A DNA stretch of 64,000 nt from Marinobacter sp. es.042 (GCF_900188315.1 NZ_LT897781.1:806001-870000); one strand, 5' to 3'; counted from the stretch's first letter, positions 9,182-19,494 are shown. Notes: generated by a model not told the origin, from the letters alone. Made by a program: numbers and translations.

Positions 9182-9574
9182 ATGTTTCATCTGGAACTGG
9201 AACCACGTTTCAGCGATACCGATGCCCTCGGGCATATCAGCAATACCACTCTGCCGGTCTGGTTCGAACAGGCCAGGACGCCGGTTTTCCGTATTTTTCA
9301 CCCGACCCTTGAAGCCGAGACCTGGCCGCTGATCATTGCACGACTGGAGATTGATCTGATGGCACAGAGTTACTGGCATATTCCGGTCAAGATCAAAACA
9401 GGCATCGGTAAGATCGGCAATTCCTCGTTTCATGTGATTCAGGAAGCCTGGCAGGGCGACAAGCAGATTGCCCGGGGCGTTGCTGTGCTGATCCATTTCG
9501 ACTATGAAACCGAGAAAGCGCTGCCGATCCCGGGGGACATAAAAGCCAGGCTGACCGAACATGCGGTAGAGTGA
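9182..9574 (+). CDS. Hotdog-fold acyl-CoA thioesterase (YbgC/FadM-like)
   Basis: 130-residue single-domain thioesterase. The segment RFSDTDALGHISNTTLPVWF near the N-terminus is the 4-hydroxybenzoyl-CoA thioesterase-type active loop, with the expected aspartate in FSDTD and the following helix. A second hotdog strand set includes IGNSSFHVIQEAW. Substrate is an acyl-CoA of unknown chain. It starts with an ATG behind AGAGGGAAG and sits in the same direction as the sugar dehydrogenase upstream and the lipoprotein downstream (33-base gap), suggesting but not proving one transcript. Confidence 0.88.
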   Translation: MFHLELEPRFSDTDALGHISNTTLPVWFEQARTPVFRIFHPTLEAETWPLIIARLEIDLMAQSYWHIPVKIKTGIGKIGNSSFHVIQEAWQGDKQIARGVAVLIHFDYETEKALPIPGDIKARLTEHAVE

Positions 9575-9607
9575 TCGCGCACAATTCTGACTCCCCCGGA
9601 GGCACCG

Positions 9608-10495
9608 GTGTTTGGAAAATTCTTTGTACTGTTTTCTCTGATGGGTGTTTTCGCACTTACTGGCTGTGATTCCATCGATGAGGACAAGGCAGCCGGATCA
9701 GAAAGCCCGCAACTTATTTCACCCACGGGCCCGGATGTCGAGGTCTCCCTGGCACTGACTTCCGCCCAACTGGACTGGGTAGGCCAACAGATTTTCCGGA
9801 ACGAGTGCGCAGGGCGTTTCCGGTGTCTGGTCCACTGGAACGATGGCGAGGCGTTTCCGTCATTGGGTATCGGTCACTTCATCTGGTATCCGGAGGGCGT
9901 TGACGGGCGATTCGTGGAAAGTTTTCCTGCCCTGATGGAATACATGGAACAACGTCAGGTCAATATTCCCGAATGGTTGCGAGCGCTCGAGCCTTTTGAC
10001 GCTCCCTGGCGCGAAAAAGCAGACTTTCTGGCTGTAGACGATTCACCACGAGTAGCAGAGCTGCGAGAGTTTCTGGCGGGTACCCAGGGCATCCAGGCCG
10101 AATTCATATTCCGTCGCGCCAGGCAATCGCTTGGAAAGATGATTGAGGCAGCCCCGGATGATCAAAAGTCAGAGGTCGCAGGAAGGCTGGAGTCTTTGAG
10201 CCAGACACCCGGTGGCGTTTACGCCATCATCGACTATGTGAATTTCAAGGGCGAGGGGCTTTCGGCCACGGAGCGCTATGAGGGCCAGGGCTGGGGTCTG
10301 CTGCAGGTGCTTTTGGAAATGTCTGGTTCACCGGATCAGAGCGCCCTCGTGAAATTCAGGGAAGCAGCCGACACCGTTCTGACGCGCCGGGCAGAAAACG
10401 CGGAGAATCCCATCGAGCGGGAGCGCTGGCTGCCGGGGTGGCGGAAGCGCCTCGAGACCTACGCAGAGCCCCCCGTCTTCAAAATTTCGAAATAA
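9608..10495 (+). CDS. Uncharacterised lipoprotein
   Basis: 295 residues, family not recognised. The N-terminus is a signal peptide with lipobox LTGC (Cys at residue 20), and the residue after the cysteine is Asp, which in enterobacteria favours inner-membrane retention. The mature part is mostly helical and rich in Trp and Glu; a distinctive block is CLVHWNDGEAFPSLGIGHF near residues 74-92, followed later by YAIIDYVNFKGEG and GQGWGLLQVL. The GHF and WNDGEAF patterns look like an enzyme active-site neighbourhood, but I cannot name one. The start is GTG behind CGGAGG. It follows the thioesterase gene closely. Confidence 0.7.
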   Translation: MFGKFFVLFSLMGVFALTGCDSIDEDKAAGSESPQLISPTGPDVEVSLALTSAQLDWVGQQIFRNECAGRFRCLVHWNDGEAFPSLGIGHFIWYPEGVDGRFVESFPALMEYMEQRQVNIPEWLRALEPFDAPWREKADFLAVDDSPRVAELREFLAGTQGIQAEFIFRRARQSLGKMIEAAPDDQKSEVAGRLESLSQTPGGVYAIIDYVNFKGEGLSATERYEGQGWGLLQVLLEMSGSPDQSALVKFREAADTVLTRRAENAENPIERERWLPGWRKRLETYAEPPVFKISK

Positions 10496-10693
10496 TTTTG
10501 CATAAAAACTAGTTCATTTCCCGAACCTTGTTCTACTTTTAATAGGCGCGGCCCTTGGTCTGCCTTTTTTTGGCGCATGGGGTTGGAGCGAAAGCGCCGA
10601 ATTGGTGCATGAAATGGTATTACTTCGTTCCAGATTCGCCTGAAACGCACCGGTGATTGATAAAAATAATATAAATCATCGGCTTACGCCGAG

Positions 10694-10709
10694 TGGCTTG
10701 CAAATTGCT
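10694..10709 (+). promoter_or_regulatory. Sigma-54 type promoter for aapJQMP
   Basis: TGGCTTG-CAAA-TTGCT matches the -24/-12 pattern TGGCAYG-N4-TTGCW with invariant GG and GC at correct spacing. It ends 47 bases before the aapJ ATG, leaving room for a start point near 10720. Nitrogen- or amino-acid-responsive sigma-54 control of acidic/general amino-acid importers is known in pseudomonads (NtrC, AauR); which activator acts here is unknown. Confidence 0.7.
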
Positions 10710-10756
10710 GATAACACTCGTCGCGATAAAACCAACTGATGTTCGGAGAAAAGACA

Positions 10757-11782
10757 ATGAGAAAGACGAAATCGATTGCCCTGGGGATTGCTCTGGCCGT
10801 AGGTACGTTCTCGGCTACTGGTGCCATGGCAGCCACCACTCTGGAGAACGTCAAGGAGAAGGGTCACCTACAGTGTGGCGTGACCAGCGGTTTGCCTGGC
10901 TTCTCGCAGCCTGATGAAAAAGGTAACTGGACCGGTATCGACGTGGATACCTGCCGCGCGGTCGCTGCGGCCATCTTCGGTGACGCAAACGCGGTTGAGT
11001 TTACTCCACTGACTGCAAAGGAGCGTTTCACCGCCCTGCAGTCCGGTGAAATCGACATGCTCTCCCGTAACACCACCTGGACACTGACCCGCGATGCGTC
11101 TCTGGGCCTGAACTTTGCCGGCGTGAATTACTATGATGGTCAGGGCTTCCTGATCAACAAGGGTATCGGTGTGGACGATGCCACCCAACTGGACGGCGCC
11201 ACCATCTGTATCCAGGCCGGTACAACCACCGAGCTGAACCTGTCGGATTACTTCCGTGCCAAGGGCATGGAATTCAAGCCGATCGTGTTCGACACCTCCG
11301 AGCAAACCGTTCAGGGCTTTGCCGCGGGTCGTTGCGACGTTCTGACCTCCGACCGTTCGCAGCTGGCCGCACTCCGCTCGAAGCTGTCCGATCCGAGTTC
11401 AGCTAAGATCCTGCCGAACACCATTTCCAAGGAGCCCCTCGGCCCGGTTGTTCGCCAGGGTGACGATCAGTGGTTCAACATCGTCAAGTGGGTGCTCTCC
11501 GTGCAGATCAACGCCGAAGAGCTGGGCGTTACCAGCGCCAATGCCGACGACATGCTGAAGTCCGATAACCCGAATATCCAGCGCCTGCTGGGTACCGATG
11601 GCGACATGGGTGCCAAGCTTGGACTGCCGGATGACTTCGGTTATCAGGCCGTGAAACTGGTTGGCAACTACGGTGAAATGTATGACCGCAACGTAGGTCC
11701 TGACACCCCGCTGGGACTGGATCGCGGAATCAACGCGCTCTGGACTGAAGGCGGTATCATGTATGCGCCGCCGGTCCGTTAA
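10757..11782 (+). CDS. aapJ: General L-amino acid ABC importer, periplasmic binding protein
   Basis: Solute-binding protein (341 residues) of the polar/general amino-acid (family 3) type, delivering amino acids to the AapQM permease. The signal peptide is residues 1-25 (basic start MRKTKS, cleavage after GAMA). GIDVDTCRAVAAAIFG and FTPLTAKERFTALQSGEID are diagnostic SBP-family-3 motifs, and the length fits AapJ/BztA rather than the shorter GltI. An earlier in-frame ATG at 10739 lacks a ribosome site; the ATG at 10757 follows GGAG and begins the signal peptide. It is first in a four-gene operon, separated from aapQ by a hairpin. Confidence 0.93.
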   Translation: MRKTKSIALGIALAVGTFSATGAMAATTLENVKEKGHLQCGVTSGLPGFSQPDEKGNWTGIDVDTCRAVAAAIFGDANAVEFTPLTAKERFTALQSGEIDMLSRNTTWTLTRDASLGLNFAGVNYYDGQGFLINKGIGVDDATQLDGATICIQAGTTTELNLSDYFRAKGMEFKPIVFDTSEQTVQGFAAGRCDVLTSDRSQLAALRSKLSDPSSAKILPNTISKEPLGPVVRQGDDQWFNIVKWVLSVQINAEELGVTSANADDMLKSDNPNIQRLLGTDGDMGAKLGLPDDFGYQAVKLVGNYGEMYDRNVGPDTPLGLDRGINALWTEGGIMYAPPVR

Positions 11783-11795
11783 GACCTGAAGGCAT

Positions 11796-11827
11796 ACGGC
11801 GAAGTCTCCTGTGGGAGGCTTCGCCGT
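11796..11827 (+). other. Intercistronic hairpin between aapJ and aapQ
   Basis: ACGGCGAAG and CTCC pair with GGAG and CTTCGCCGT around a TGTG loop (13 pairs, one T-G mismatch position). No T-run follows, so it is more likely an mRNA-stabilising or partial-termination structure that lets the binding protein be made in excess. Confidence 0.65.
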
Positions 11828-11872
11828 CATCTCTGATGCTGTAAACCACAGGGAAGCTCTTCAGGACAATCC

Positions 11873-13060
11873 ATGAAAAAACAAACAATCGATACCCGAC
11901 CTGCAGGGCCCAAGCCCTGGTACGACCCCCGGGTCCGCTCACTCTTCTTTCAGGCGATAGCCATTGCCCTCGTGTTCTGGGGCGGATGGATTCTCGTCGA
12001 TAACACGCTTTCCAACATGGAAAGCCGTGGCATCAGCACCGGTTTCGGTTTTCTCGGTGAAACCGCCGGGTTCGGCATCATCATGAATCTGGTGCCTTAT
12101 GATGCAACCATGTCTTATGGCCGAACCTTCTGGGTCGGTTTAACCAATACATTGCTTGTTTCCGCGATGGGTGTCGTTGCCGCCACCATTCTCGGTTTCA
12201 TCGTTGGTGTTGCGCGACTCTCGAGTAACTGGCTTGTGGCCAAAATGGCGCTGGTTTACATCGAGGTGATTCGCAACATTCCGCTGCTTCTGCAGATTTT
12301 CTTCTGGTACTTCGCCGTACTCAGCAATCTTCCGTCACCACGCCAGAGTGTCGATGTCGGCGGCGCGCTGTTCCTGAACAACCGGGGCCTTTACCTGCCA
12401 GATCCAGTGACCCAGGAGGGTTTCGGGATTGTCTGGGGCGGTATTCTGCTTGCCATCGCTGCTGTCGTTGGGATTCGGGTATGGGCGAAAAAACGCCAGT
12501 TGGCGACCGGACAGATCTTCCCGACCTTCAAGGTCGGCGTGGCTATTCTGGTGCTGGTACCGATAATCTCTTATCTCGTGGCCGGTCGGCCTCTTGAGTG
12601 GGATTTGCCAGCGCTCAGGGGGTTCAACTTTGGCGGTGGAATTACCATCATTCCGGAGTTGGCAGCCCTGTGGATTGCACTGTCGTTGTACACCGCCAGC
12701 TTCATCGCTGAAATTGTCCGCTCCGGTATTCTGTCGGTCAGCAAGGGACAAACCGAGGCCTCCAAGGCTTTGGGACTGCCCAATGGTCTTACCCTCAGAT
12801 TGGTCGTGATACCGCAGGCCATGCGGGTCATCATTCCGCCGCTCACCAGTCAGTATCTCAATCTGGTAAAGAACTCCTCCCTGGCAACGGCCATTGGTTA
12901 TCCGGACCTCGTGGCGGTCTTTATGGGCACCACGCTGAATCAGACGGGGCAGGCCGTCGAGGTTGTCGCCATTACCATGGCGGTATATTTGACCATCAGT
13001 CTGCTGATCTCGCTGTTCATGAATATTTACAACCGGGCTGTGGCCATTAAGGAGCGATGA
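11873..13060 (+). CDS. aapQ: General L-amino acid ABC importer, permease AapQ
   Basis: Inner-membrane permease of 395 residues, far longer than typical His/Glu permeases because of a large insert between the first helices and the core, as in the AapQ/BztB family. The first transmembrane helix is about 25-45; the core starts with TFWVGLTNTLLVSAMG and has the cytoplasmic EAA loop TEASKALGLPNG that docks onto AapP. The stop overlaps the aapM start by four bases (ATGA), indicating translational coupling. Confidence 0.93.
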   Translation: MKKQTIDTRPAGPKPWYDPRVRSLFFQAIAIALVFWGGWILVDNTLSNMESRGISTGFGFLGETAGFGIIMNLVPYDATMSYGRTFWVGLTNTLLVSAMGVVAATILGFIVGVARLSSNWLVAKMALVYIEVIRNIPLLLQIFFWYFAVLSNLPSPRQSVDVGGALFLNNRGLYLPDPVTQEGFGIVWGGILLAIAAVVGIRVWAKKRQLATGQIFPTFKVGVAILVLVPIISYLVAGRPLEWDLPALRGFNFGGGITIIPELAALWIALSLYTASFIAEIVRSGILSVSKGQTEASKALGLPNGLTLRLVVIPQAMRVIIPPLTSQYLNLVKNSSLATAIGYPDLVAVFMGTTLNQTGQAVEVVAITMAVYLTISLLISLFMNIYNRAVAIKER

Positions 13061-14145
13061 TGACCGAGTCAACCATGAAAGCACCCAAGAAGGCGCTCCG
13101 TCCGGTCAAGTGGATGCGGGAGAACCTGTTCTCCGGCTGGTTCAACACGGTATTGACGCTGGGTGTGGCCTATCTGCTGGTGACCAGTGTAGGGCCTTTG
13201 CTCAACTGGTTTTTCCTTGACGCCAACTTTGTTGGCAGTGATCCGAGCGCCTGTACGGGAGCGGGTGCCTGCTGGCTGTTTATCAGCCAGCGTCTGAATT
13301 TCTTTATCTACGGATTCTACCCGGATGAACTGCAGTGGCGGGTCGACGTGATGTTCCTGCTGCTGGCGGTTTCCTTTGTACCCCAGTTCATCGAGCGTTT
13401 CCCCGGCCGCAAGTGGCTGGGGCTGTTCGGTATCTTTGGCTTGCCCATTGTTGGCTACTTCCTGATTCCCGGAGGCAGTTTCGGCCTGGAAGAAGTGCAG
13501 AGCTCGAAATGGGGCGGCCTGATGCTGACCCTGATCCTTGCTTACATCGGGATTATTGCGTCCTTGCCCATTGGCATATTGCTGGCGCTGGGTCGTCGCT
13601 CCGAGATGCCGATCATCCGCGGGATCTGTGTGGTCTTTATCGAGGTATGGCGGGCGGTTCCGTTGATCACGGTTCTGTTCATGGCTTCGGTGATGCTGCC
13701 CCTGTTTCTTCCTGAAGGTGTCAACTTCGAAAAACTGGCCCGGGCACTGATCGGCATAACCCTCTGGCAATCTGCTTACATGGCGGAAGTCATTCGCGGT
13801 GGCCTGCAGGCGATTCCTCGAGGTCAATACGAAGCGGCTGATGCTCTGGGATTGGGATACTGGCGCAAGACGGGGCTGGTCATCCTGCCGCAGGCTCTGA
13901 AGATGGTTATTCCGGGTATCGTGAACACCTTCATTTCCCTGTTCAAGGACACCACGCTGGTGTTGATTATCGGCCTCTTCGATATCCTCGGCACAGTCCA
14001 GTCCACGGTTACCGACCCGGCCTGGCAGAACGTTGCCATCGAGGGCTATGTATTTGTGGCGTTCTGTTTCTGGGTCTTCTGCTTCGGCATCTCCAGATAC
14101 AGCCAGAACCTTGAACGAAAACTAGACACTGGTCATAAGACCTGA
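13057..14145 (+). CDS. aapM: General L-amino acid ABC importer, permease AapM
   Basis: Second permease subunit (362 residues), pairing with AapQ. It has an N-terminal basic segment, a periplasmic loop with Cys pair [12 protein letters not shown], and a C-terminal core with the EAA loop [12 protein letters not shown]. Length and insert match AapM/BztC. The start overlaps the aapQ stop; a second in-frame ATG at 13060 is equally possible. aapP begins 11 bases after the stop. Confidence 0.92.
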   Translation: MMTESTMKAPKKALRPVKWMRENLFSGWFNTVLTLGVAYLLVTSVGPLLNWFFLDANFVGSDPSACTGAGACWLFISQRLNFFIYGFYPDELQWRVDVMFLLLAVSFVPQFIERFPGRKWLGLFGIFGLPIVGYFLIPGGSFGLEEVQSSKWGGLMLTLILAYIGIIASLPIGILLALGRRSEMPIIRGICVVFIEVWRAVPLITVLFMASVMLPLFLPEGVNFEKLARALIGITLWQSAYMAEVIRGGLQAIPRGQYEAADALGLGYWRKTGLVILPQALKMVIPGIVNTFISLFKDTTLVLIIGLFDILGTVQSTVTDPAWQNVAIEGYVFVAFCFWVFCFGISRYSQNLERKLDTGHKT

Positions 14146-14156
14146 CGGGTAATCCT

Positions 14157-14954
14157 ATGACAGACCAAACACAAACCTCAGAAATGCAGACCCCGCCGAA
14201 GGACCAGTCGGGAAAAAAACCGGGGATTATCCGGGTTGAGGGCATGCACAAATGGTACGGGGACTTCCATGTCCTCAAGGATCTCAACCTGACCGTTGAT
14301 CAGGGCGAGAGAATTGTCATCTGTGGGCCATCCGGCTCGGGAAAATCCACCTTCATCCGTTGCATCAACCGGCTGGAGGAGCATCAGCAGGGCAAAATCA
14401 TTGTTGATGGTATCGAGCTGACCGATGATGTCCGCCATATTGATACGGTTCGGCGGGAAGTGGGCATGGTGTTTCAGCACTTCAACCTTTTTCCGCACCT
14501 GACCGTCCTGGAAAACTGCTGCCTGTCGCCGATCTGGGTGCGGAAAACGCCCCGAAAGGAAGCGGAGGCATCAGCGATGGAGTACCTTGAGCGGGTCAAG
14601 ATCCCGGATCAGGCTAACAAATTCCCGGGGCAGCTTTCGGGCGGCCAGCAACAGCGTGTGGCGATTGCCAGGGCTCTGTGCATGAAGCCCAAGATCATGT
14701 TGTTCGACGAGCCAACCTCGGCCCTGGATCCGGAGATGATCAAGGAAGTCCTGGACGTAATGATTGAATTGGCGGGAAGCGGTATGACCATGCTCTGTGT
14801 AACCCATGAGATGGGTTTTGCCAAGACGGTGGCGGACCGTGTGATTTTCATGGACGGTGGCGAGATTGTGGAGCAGGCGCCTCCCCACGAGTTCTTTACC
14901 AACCCACAGGAAGCCAGAACTCAGAAGTTCCTCCAGCAGATACTCGCGCACTGA
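14157..14954 (+). CDS. aapP: General L-amino acid ABC importer, ATPase
   Basis: Cytoplasmic ATPase (265 residues) driving the AapQM channel. All ABC motifs are present: Walker [11 protein letters not shown]-loop [17 protein letters not shown], signature [15 protein letters not shown], Walker [15 protein letters not shown] and the switch histidine in VTHEMGFA. The N-terminus has a 25-residue polar extension before the domain begins at [13 protein letters not shown], as in AapP/BztD. It is the last gene of the operon and is followed by a strong terminator. Confidence 0.95.
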   Translation: MTDQTQTSEMQTPPKDQSGKKPGIIRVEGMHKWYGDFHVLKDLNLTVDQGERIVICGPSGSGKSTFIRCINRLEEHQQGKIIVDGIELTDDVRHIDTVRREVGMVFQHFNLFPHLTVLENCCLSPIWVRKTPRKEAEASAMEYLERVKIPDQANKFPGQLSGGQQQRVAIARALCMKPKIMLFDEPTSALDPEMIKEVLDVMIELAGSGMTMLCVTHEMGFAKTVADRVIFMDGGEIVEQAPPHEFFTNPQEARTQKFLQQILAH

Positions 14955-14964
14955 AACCAAAGCT

Positions 14965-14995
14965 AAAAAAGCCGGGCAAATGCCCGGCTTTTTTT
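14965..14995. terminator. Bidirectional terminator between aapP and lpxH
   Basis: GCCGGGCA / TGCCCGGC stem flanked by A6 and T7 runs, between converging genes. It overlaps the last two bases of the lpxH stop codon region. Confidence 0.92.
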
Positions 14996-15719
14996 ACAAC
15001 GGCTCCTTGATCAGCTCGGGCTCCTTGCCTGGCTCTGCCTCAAGCCACCACACGTTCTTGTCCCAGTCTCCCAGTACAATACGCTTTGCCGGCGACCCGT
15101 TGGCCGTCAGTTCATGCACCGCGGGGCGATGGGTGTGGCCATGGATCATTCGCTGGACACCGTGCCTTTCCAAGTCCTTGGCCACTTCCTCGGGCGTTAC
15201 GTCCATGATGAACTCTTCCTTGCCCTGGTTTTTCGCCATGCTGATTTCCCGTAGCTGGCGGGCCATTTGCTGGCGGTCTTCCAGGGGGCGCTGGAGTATC
15301 ATCTGCTGCCACTGCGGGTTACGCATGTTGGCCCGAAACTTTTGGTATTCCACATCGGCGGTGCAAAGGCTGTCGCCATGCATCAGCAGGGTAGGGGTAC
15401 CGTACAGATCAATCACCGTCGGATCGTCCAGCAGCGTTGCGCCGGCCCGGTCGCAGAAGTCCTGGCCGATCAGAAAGTCCCGGTTGCCGTGCATCAGGAA
15501 AATGCTGGTGCCGCTGTCCCGCAGTTTTCGAAGGGCAGCCGCAATCTGCTCCTGGAGTGGCGTGCGTTCGTCATCTCCTATCCACGCCTCAAAGAAATCA
15601 CCGAGAATATACAGCTGATCAACACCACTGGCTTTTCCGTCGAGAAAGCCCAGAAATGCCTCAGTAATATCCGGGCGGGATTCCTCGAGGTGAAGATCTG
15701 AAATAAACAGCGTGGTCAC
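14994..15719 (-). CDS. lpxH: UDP-2,3-diacylglucosamine diphosphatase
   Basis: Peripheral inner-membrane Mn-dependent pyrophosphatase that makes lipid X from UDP-2,3-diacylglucosamine in lipid A synthesis. The calcineurin-type metal motifs are complete: FISDLHL (D8, H10), [25 protein letters not shown] and IHGHTHRP. 241 residues is the normal length. It starts with GTG, whose last bases overlap the ppiB stop (GTGA), so it is translated after ppiB. Confidence 0.96.
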   Translation of the reverse strand: MTTLFISDLHLEESRPDITEAFLGFLDGKASGVDQLYILGDFFEAWIGDDERTPLQEQIAAALRKLRDSGTSIFLMHGNRDFLIGQDFCDRAGATLLDDPTVIDLYGTPTLLMHGDSLCTADVEYQKFRANMRNPQWQQMILQRPLEDRQQMARQLREISMAKNQGKEEFIMDVTPEEVAKDLERHGVQRMIHGHTHRPAVHELTANGSPAKRIVLGDWDKNVWWLEAEPGKEPELIKEPL

Positions 15720-16216
15720 GCGTCCTCCAGAACCTCGGCTTTTTCGATAACCACGTCATCGGCAGGCACATCCTGGTGGCCTGCACGCAAGGTGGTGCGC
15801 ACTGCTCGTATCGCGTTGACCGTGTCCATGCCGTCGGCCACTTTGCCGAACACGCAGTAGCCCCAGCCTTCCGCGTTTTTGGCGGTGTGGTCCAGGAAGC
15901 CGTTATTCTCAACGTTAATAAAGAACTGGGCTGTGGCAGAGTGCGGGTCCATGGTGCGTGCCATGGCAATGGTTCCCTGCATGTTGCTCAGTCCGTTATC
16001 GGCTTCGTTCTGAATCGAATCGCGGGTTTTACGTGGGGTCATGCCCGGCTCGAAGCCGCCGCCCTGAATCATGAAATTGCTGATCACACGGTGAAAGATC
16101 AGGCCATCGTAAAAGCCGTCGCGAACGTACTGTTCAAAGTTTTTGGCGGTTTCCGGTGCCTTGTCGTAGTCCAGTTCCAGCTTGATGTCACCGTAGTTGG
16201 TTTTCAGCAGAATCAT
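15716..16216 (-). CDS. ppiB: Peptidyl-prolyl cis-trans isomerase B (cyclophilin)
   Basis: Cytoplasmic cyclophilin catalysing proline isomerisation. It is 166 residues without a signal peptide, so it is the PpiB rather than the periplasmic PpiA form. The active-site segments [30 protein letters not shown] and [11 protein letters not shown] are intact. The gene forms a two-gene unit with lpxH (4-base overlap) and is divergent from glnS. Confidence 0.96.
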   Translation of the reverse strand: MILLKTNYGDIKLELDYDKAPETAKNFEQYVRDGFYDGLIFHRVISNFMIQGGGFEPGMTPRKTRDSIQNEADNGLSNMQGTIAMARTMDPHSATAQFFINVENNGFLDHTAKNAEGWGYCVFGKVADGMDTVNAIRAVRTTLRAGHQDVPADDVVIEKAEVLEDA

Positions 16217-16309
16217 CAGGTTTTCCTGTTCAGAAAGGTTAGGTACGTTAACGGGCCCATTGTACTCAAGAGTTTCCCGCTATGCATGAGTCCGGCAAGG
16301 ATTTGTGAG

Positions 16310-16315
16310 TATAAT
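16310..16315 (+). promoter_or_regulatory. Probable -10 element for glnS
   Basis: A perfect TATAAT followed by a GC-rich ACGCGG lies 40 bases before the glnS ATG; the -35 side is weak. Confidence 0.45.
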
Positions 16316-16354
16316 ACGCGGTTTAAGATTCACTCCCCTTTTAACAGAGATTGT

Positions 16355-18034
16355 ATGAGCGCCGAGTCGAAGAAAGCCCACAACTTTATCCAGAGCCTGA
16401 TCGAAGACGCCATCGCCAGCGGAGAGCATACCGGCAAGGTGGTCACCCGATTCCCGCCGGAGCCCAACGGCTACCTGCATATCGGTCATGCCAAATCGAT
16501 CTGCCTGAACTTTGGCATCGCCGAGACCTTTTCCGGCGACTGTAACCTGCGGTTTGACGACACCAACCCGGAAAAGGAAAGCCAGGAATACATCGACGCC
16601 ATCAAGCAGGATGTGGAATGGCTCGGTTACGAGTGGGCTGGCGACGTGCGGTACGCATCGGATTACTTCGATGCCCTCTATGAATTCGCCGAGGAGCTGA
16701 TCACCCGGGACAAGGCTTACGTCTGCGCCCTGACGGCAGATGAAATGGCCGAGTATCGCGGTAGCCTCAAAGAGCCGGGCAGAAACAGCCCTTACCGGGA
16801 TCGGCCGGTGGAAGAAAGTCTGCAACTGTTCCGTGATATGCGGGACGGCAAGTACCAGAACGGCGAGCTGGTGCTGCGAGCCAAGATCGATATGGCCTCT
16901 CCGAACATCAACATGCGGGATCCGATCCTTTATCGGATCCGTTACGCCGAACACCATCAGACTGGCAACAAGTGGTGCATTTACCCGATGTACGACTTTA
17001 CGCATCCGATTTCAGACGCCATGGAGGGAATCACCCATTCCCTCTGCACACTGGAGTTCGAGGATCACCGGCCTTTGTATGACTGGGTGCTGGATAACAT
17101 TTCCGGCCCCTGCCATCCGCGTCAGATCGAGTTTGCCCGGCTGAATCTGAACTACACCATCACCTCCAAGCGGAAGCTCAAGCGTCTGGTGGATGGGAAT
17201 GTAGTTGATGGCTGGAACGATCCGCGTATGCCAACCATTTCCGGTATGCGCCGGCGTGGCTTCACGCCGGAGTCCATCCGCACCTTCTGCGACATGATCG
17301 GGGTGAACAAGGCCGGCGGCACTGTGGATGTGGGTATGCTTGAGCACGCCATTCGCGAAGACCTCAACACCCGGGCCCCGAGAGCCATGTGTGTGATGCG
17401 CCCGTTGAAAGTCACGCTGACCAATTACCCGGCGGATCAAAGCGAAACGCTCACCTTGCCAGTGCACCCGCAAAATCCGGATATGGGCGAGCGGGAAGTC
17501 CCCTGGACCCAGACTCTGTATATCGACCGGGAAGATTTCGAAATGGAGCCGCCGCGTAAATGGAAGCGGCTGGCCCCGGACCAGGCAGTACGCCTCCGTG
17601 GCGGCTATGTGATGACCTGCCGGGAAGTGATTCGTGACGACAGTGGCCAGATTGTCGAGCTCAAGTGTGAGTACGATCCCAACACCCTCGGCGTCAATCC
17701 CGAGGGCTACAAACCGAACGGCGTGATTCACTGGGTTTCGGCGAGTGACAGTGTAGAGGCAGACATCAATCTGTATGACCGCCTGTTTAACCACGAGTCG
17801 CCGGACAGTGACAAGGAAGGCGATCTGATGGATCACCTGAATCCGGAATCGCTGGTGGTTCTCAAAGGTGCGCGCGTCGAAAAGAGCCTTATCGCGCCCC
17901 GTATGGATCTCCCATACCAGTTCGAGCGGGAAGGCTACTTCTTCTGTGATCAGGCCCATACCGAGGCTGCTGGTCGGCCGGTATTCAACCGCACTGTTAC
18001 GCTCAGGGATTCCTGGGGCAAGGGGGGCAAGTGA
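16355..18034 (+). CDS. glnS: Glutamine--tRNA ligase
   Basis: Class I aminoacyl-tRNA synthetase charging tRNA-Gln. The 559-residue product starts at ATG 16355 ([12 protein letters not shown]); the open frame continues far upstream through ppiB but that part is antisense to a real gene. Catalytic motifs are YLHIGHAKS (HIGH) near 40 and ITSKRKL (KMSKS-like) near 270, with FPPEPNGY ahead of HIGH as in all GlnRS. The C-terminal anticodon-binding barrels include [10 protein letters not shown] and LRGGYVM. Its stop overlaps the cysS GTG start by four bases. Confidence 0.97.
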   Translation: MSAESKKAHNFIQSLIEDAIASGEHTGKVVTRFPPEPNGYLHIGHAKSICLNFGIAETFSGDCNLRFDDTNPEKESQEYIDAIKQDVEWLGYEWAGDVRYASDYFDALYEFAEELITRDKAYVCALTADEMAEYRGSLKEPGRNSPYRDRPVEESLQLFRDMRDGKYQNGELVLRAKIDMASPNINMRDPILYRIRYAEHHQTGNKWCIYPMYDFTHPISDAMEGITHSLCTLEFEDHRPLYDWVLDNISGPCHPRQIEFARLNLNYTITSKRKLKRLVDGNVVDGWNDPRMPTISGMRRRGFTPESIRTFCDMIGVNKAGGTVDVGMLEHAIREDLNTRAPRAMCVMRPLKVTLTNYPADQSETLTLPVHPQNPDMGEREVPWTQTLYIDREDFEMEPPRKWKRLAPDQAVRLRGGYVMTCREVIRDDSGQIVELKCEYDPNTLGVNPEGYKPNGVIHWVSASDSVEADINLYDRLFNHESPDSDKEGDLMDHLNPESLVVLKGARVEKSLIAPRMDLPYQFEREGYFFCDQAHTEAAGRPVFNRTVTLRDSWGKGGK

Positions 18035-19419
18035 TCCGCATCTACAACACGCTGACCCAAAAGAAGGAAGAGTTTCGGCCCATTGAGCCTGGCAAGGTCC
18101 GGATGTATGTCTGCGGTATGACAGTCTACGACTACTGCCACCTGGGGCATGCCCGGGTGTTGGTAGCCTTTGATGTGATTACCCGTTACCTGCGTCATCG
18201 CGGTTACGACGTGAACTATGTTCGCAATATCACCGATATTGACGACAAGATCCTGCGCCGTGCGGATGAAAACGGTGAGCCCTACGACGAGCTCACGGAC
18301 CGGATGATCAAAGCCATGCACGAAGACGAAGCACGTCTCGGCGTGCTGTCACCGGATGAAGAGCCCCGAGCTACCGCGTATATCGACGAAATTATCGCGA
18401 TGATCCACAAGCTGATTGCCGGCGGCCACGCCTACGCAGCGGACAATGGTGACGTCTACTTTGCGGTTGATTCCTTCGATGACTACGGCAAGCTCAGCAA
18501 GAAAAAGCTGGAGGATCTTCTGGCGGGCGCGCGGGTGGATGTTCAGGAAGCCAAGCGAAGCCCGGCGGATTTCGCGTTATGGAAAGCGGCAAAGGCAGGC
18601 GAGGTCAGCTGGCCTTCGCCCTGGGGTGATGGTCGTCCCGGCTGGCATATCGAGTGTTCGGCCATGTCAACCTGCTGCCTCGGCGACACATTCGATATTC
18701 ACGGCGGTGGTCCGGATCTGTTGTTCCCGCATCATGAGAACGAGATCGCCCAGTCAGAATGTGCCACTGGCCACACCTTTGTGAACACCTGGATGCACGC
18801 GGGTGCCATCCGGGTGAACAAAGAAAAGATGTCCAAGTCCCTGGGTAACTTCTTTACCATCCGCGAGATCATGGAGAAGTACCCGGCAGAAGTGGTCCGT
18901 TACTTCCTGGTTTCCAGCCACTACCGTAGCCAGGTGGACTATTCCGAGGAAAATCTGGCCGAGGCCGGCCGCACTCTGACCCGTTTGTACCATGCACTGA
19001 GAGGCATCGTGCCCGCCAAGGCCGCCGATGTGCCGGAATCCGAGCACGACGAGCGGTTTGCCGAGGCGATGGACGACGACTTCAACACCGCGGGTGCCAT
19101 TGCTGTCCTGCATGCCGTTGCCAACGAGATCAATCAGCATCGTCGCGATGGTCGTGAAGACGATGCCAAGCAAAGTGCGGCAATTCTGGTAAGGCTTGGT
19201 GGTGTTCTGGGTCTGCTGCAGCAGGACCCCGAGGCGTTCTTCCAGGCAGACACGGGTGGTGAGCTCAGCGCCGAAGACATTGAAGCGCTGATCCAGGCCA
19301 GGGCTGATGCCCGCAAGGCAAAGAATTTTGCCGAGGCCGACCGGATCCGCGACGAGCTCCTCGAGAAAGGTATTATTCTGGACGATTCCCGAGAGGGGAC
19401 GACCTGGCGTAAAGCCTGA
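18031..19419 (+). CDS. cysS: Cysteine--tRNA ligase
   Basis: Class I synthetase (462 residues) charging tRNA-Cys. It shows [16 protein letters not shown] (zinc cysteine and HIGH), a second zinc ligand in [17 protein letters not shown] for the remaining ligands, and KMSKSLGN. The GTG start overlaps the glnS stop (GTGA), so the two synthetase genes are translationally coupled, an arrangement common in Pseudomonas and Marinobacter. Confidence 0.97.
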   Translation: MIRIYNTLTQKKEEFRPIEPGKVRMYVCGMTVYDYCHLGHARVLVAFDVITRYLRHRGYDVNYVRNITDIDDKILRRADENGEPYDELTDRMIKAMHEDEARLGVLSPDEEPRATAYIDEIIAMIHKLIAGGHAYAADNGDVYFAVDSFDDYGKLSKKKLEDLLAGARVDVQEAKRSPADFALWKAAKAGEVSWPSPWGDGRPGWHIECSAMSTCCLGDTFDIHGGGPDLLFPHHENEIAQSECATGHTFVNTWMHAGAIRVNKEKMSKSLGNFFTIREIMEKYPAEVVRYFLVSSHYRSQVDYSEENLAEAGRTLTRLYHALRGIVPAKAADVPESEHDERFAEAMDDDFNTAGAIAVLHAVANEINQHRRDGREDDAKQSAAILVRLGGVLGLLQQDPEAFFQADTGGELSAEDIEALIQARADARKAKNFAEADRIRDELLEKGIILDDSREGTTWRKA

Positions 19420-19471
19420 ATTTCCGGAGATGCTGGTTGGTCAGACCAGTTTTGCGCGTGCAGGAATGATC

Positions 19472-19494
19472 TTGTAAGGATTTTCCCTTACAAT
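19472..19494 (+). promoter_or_regulatory. Palindrome overlapping a -10-like element upstream of glcB
   Basis: TTGTAAGG and CCTTACAA (8 bp, exact) flank a six-base centre. The right arm overlaps TACAAT, a possible -10 for glcB, about 75 bases before its ATG. The geometry suits a dimeric repressor operator; it could also be the remnant of a cysS terminator, though no T-run follows. Confidence 0.4.

Noticed and set aside
15776-16354. 193-codon upstream extension of the glnS frame
   Set aside because: It runs antisense through ppiB and lacks GlnRS homology; the true start is at 16355.
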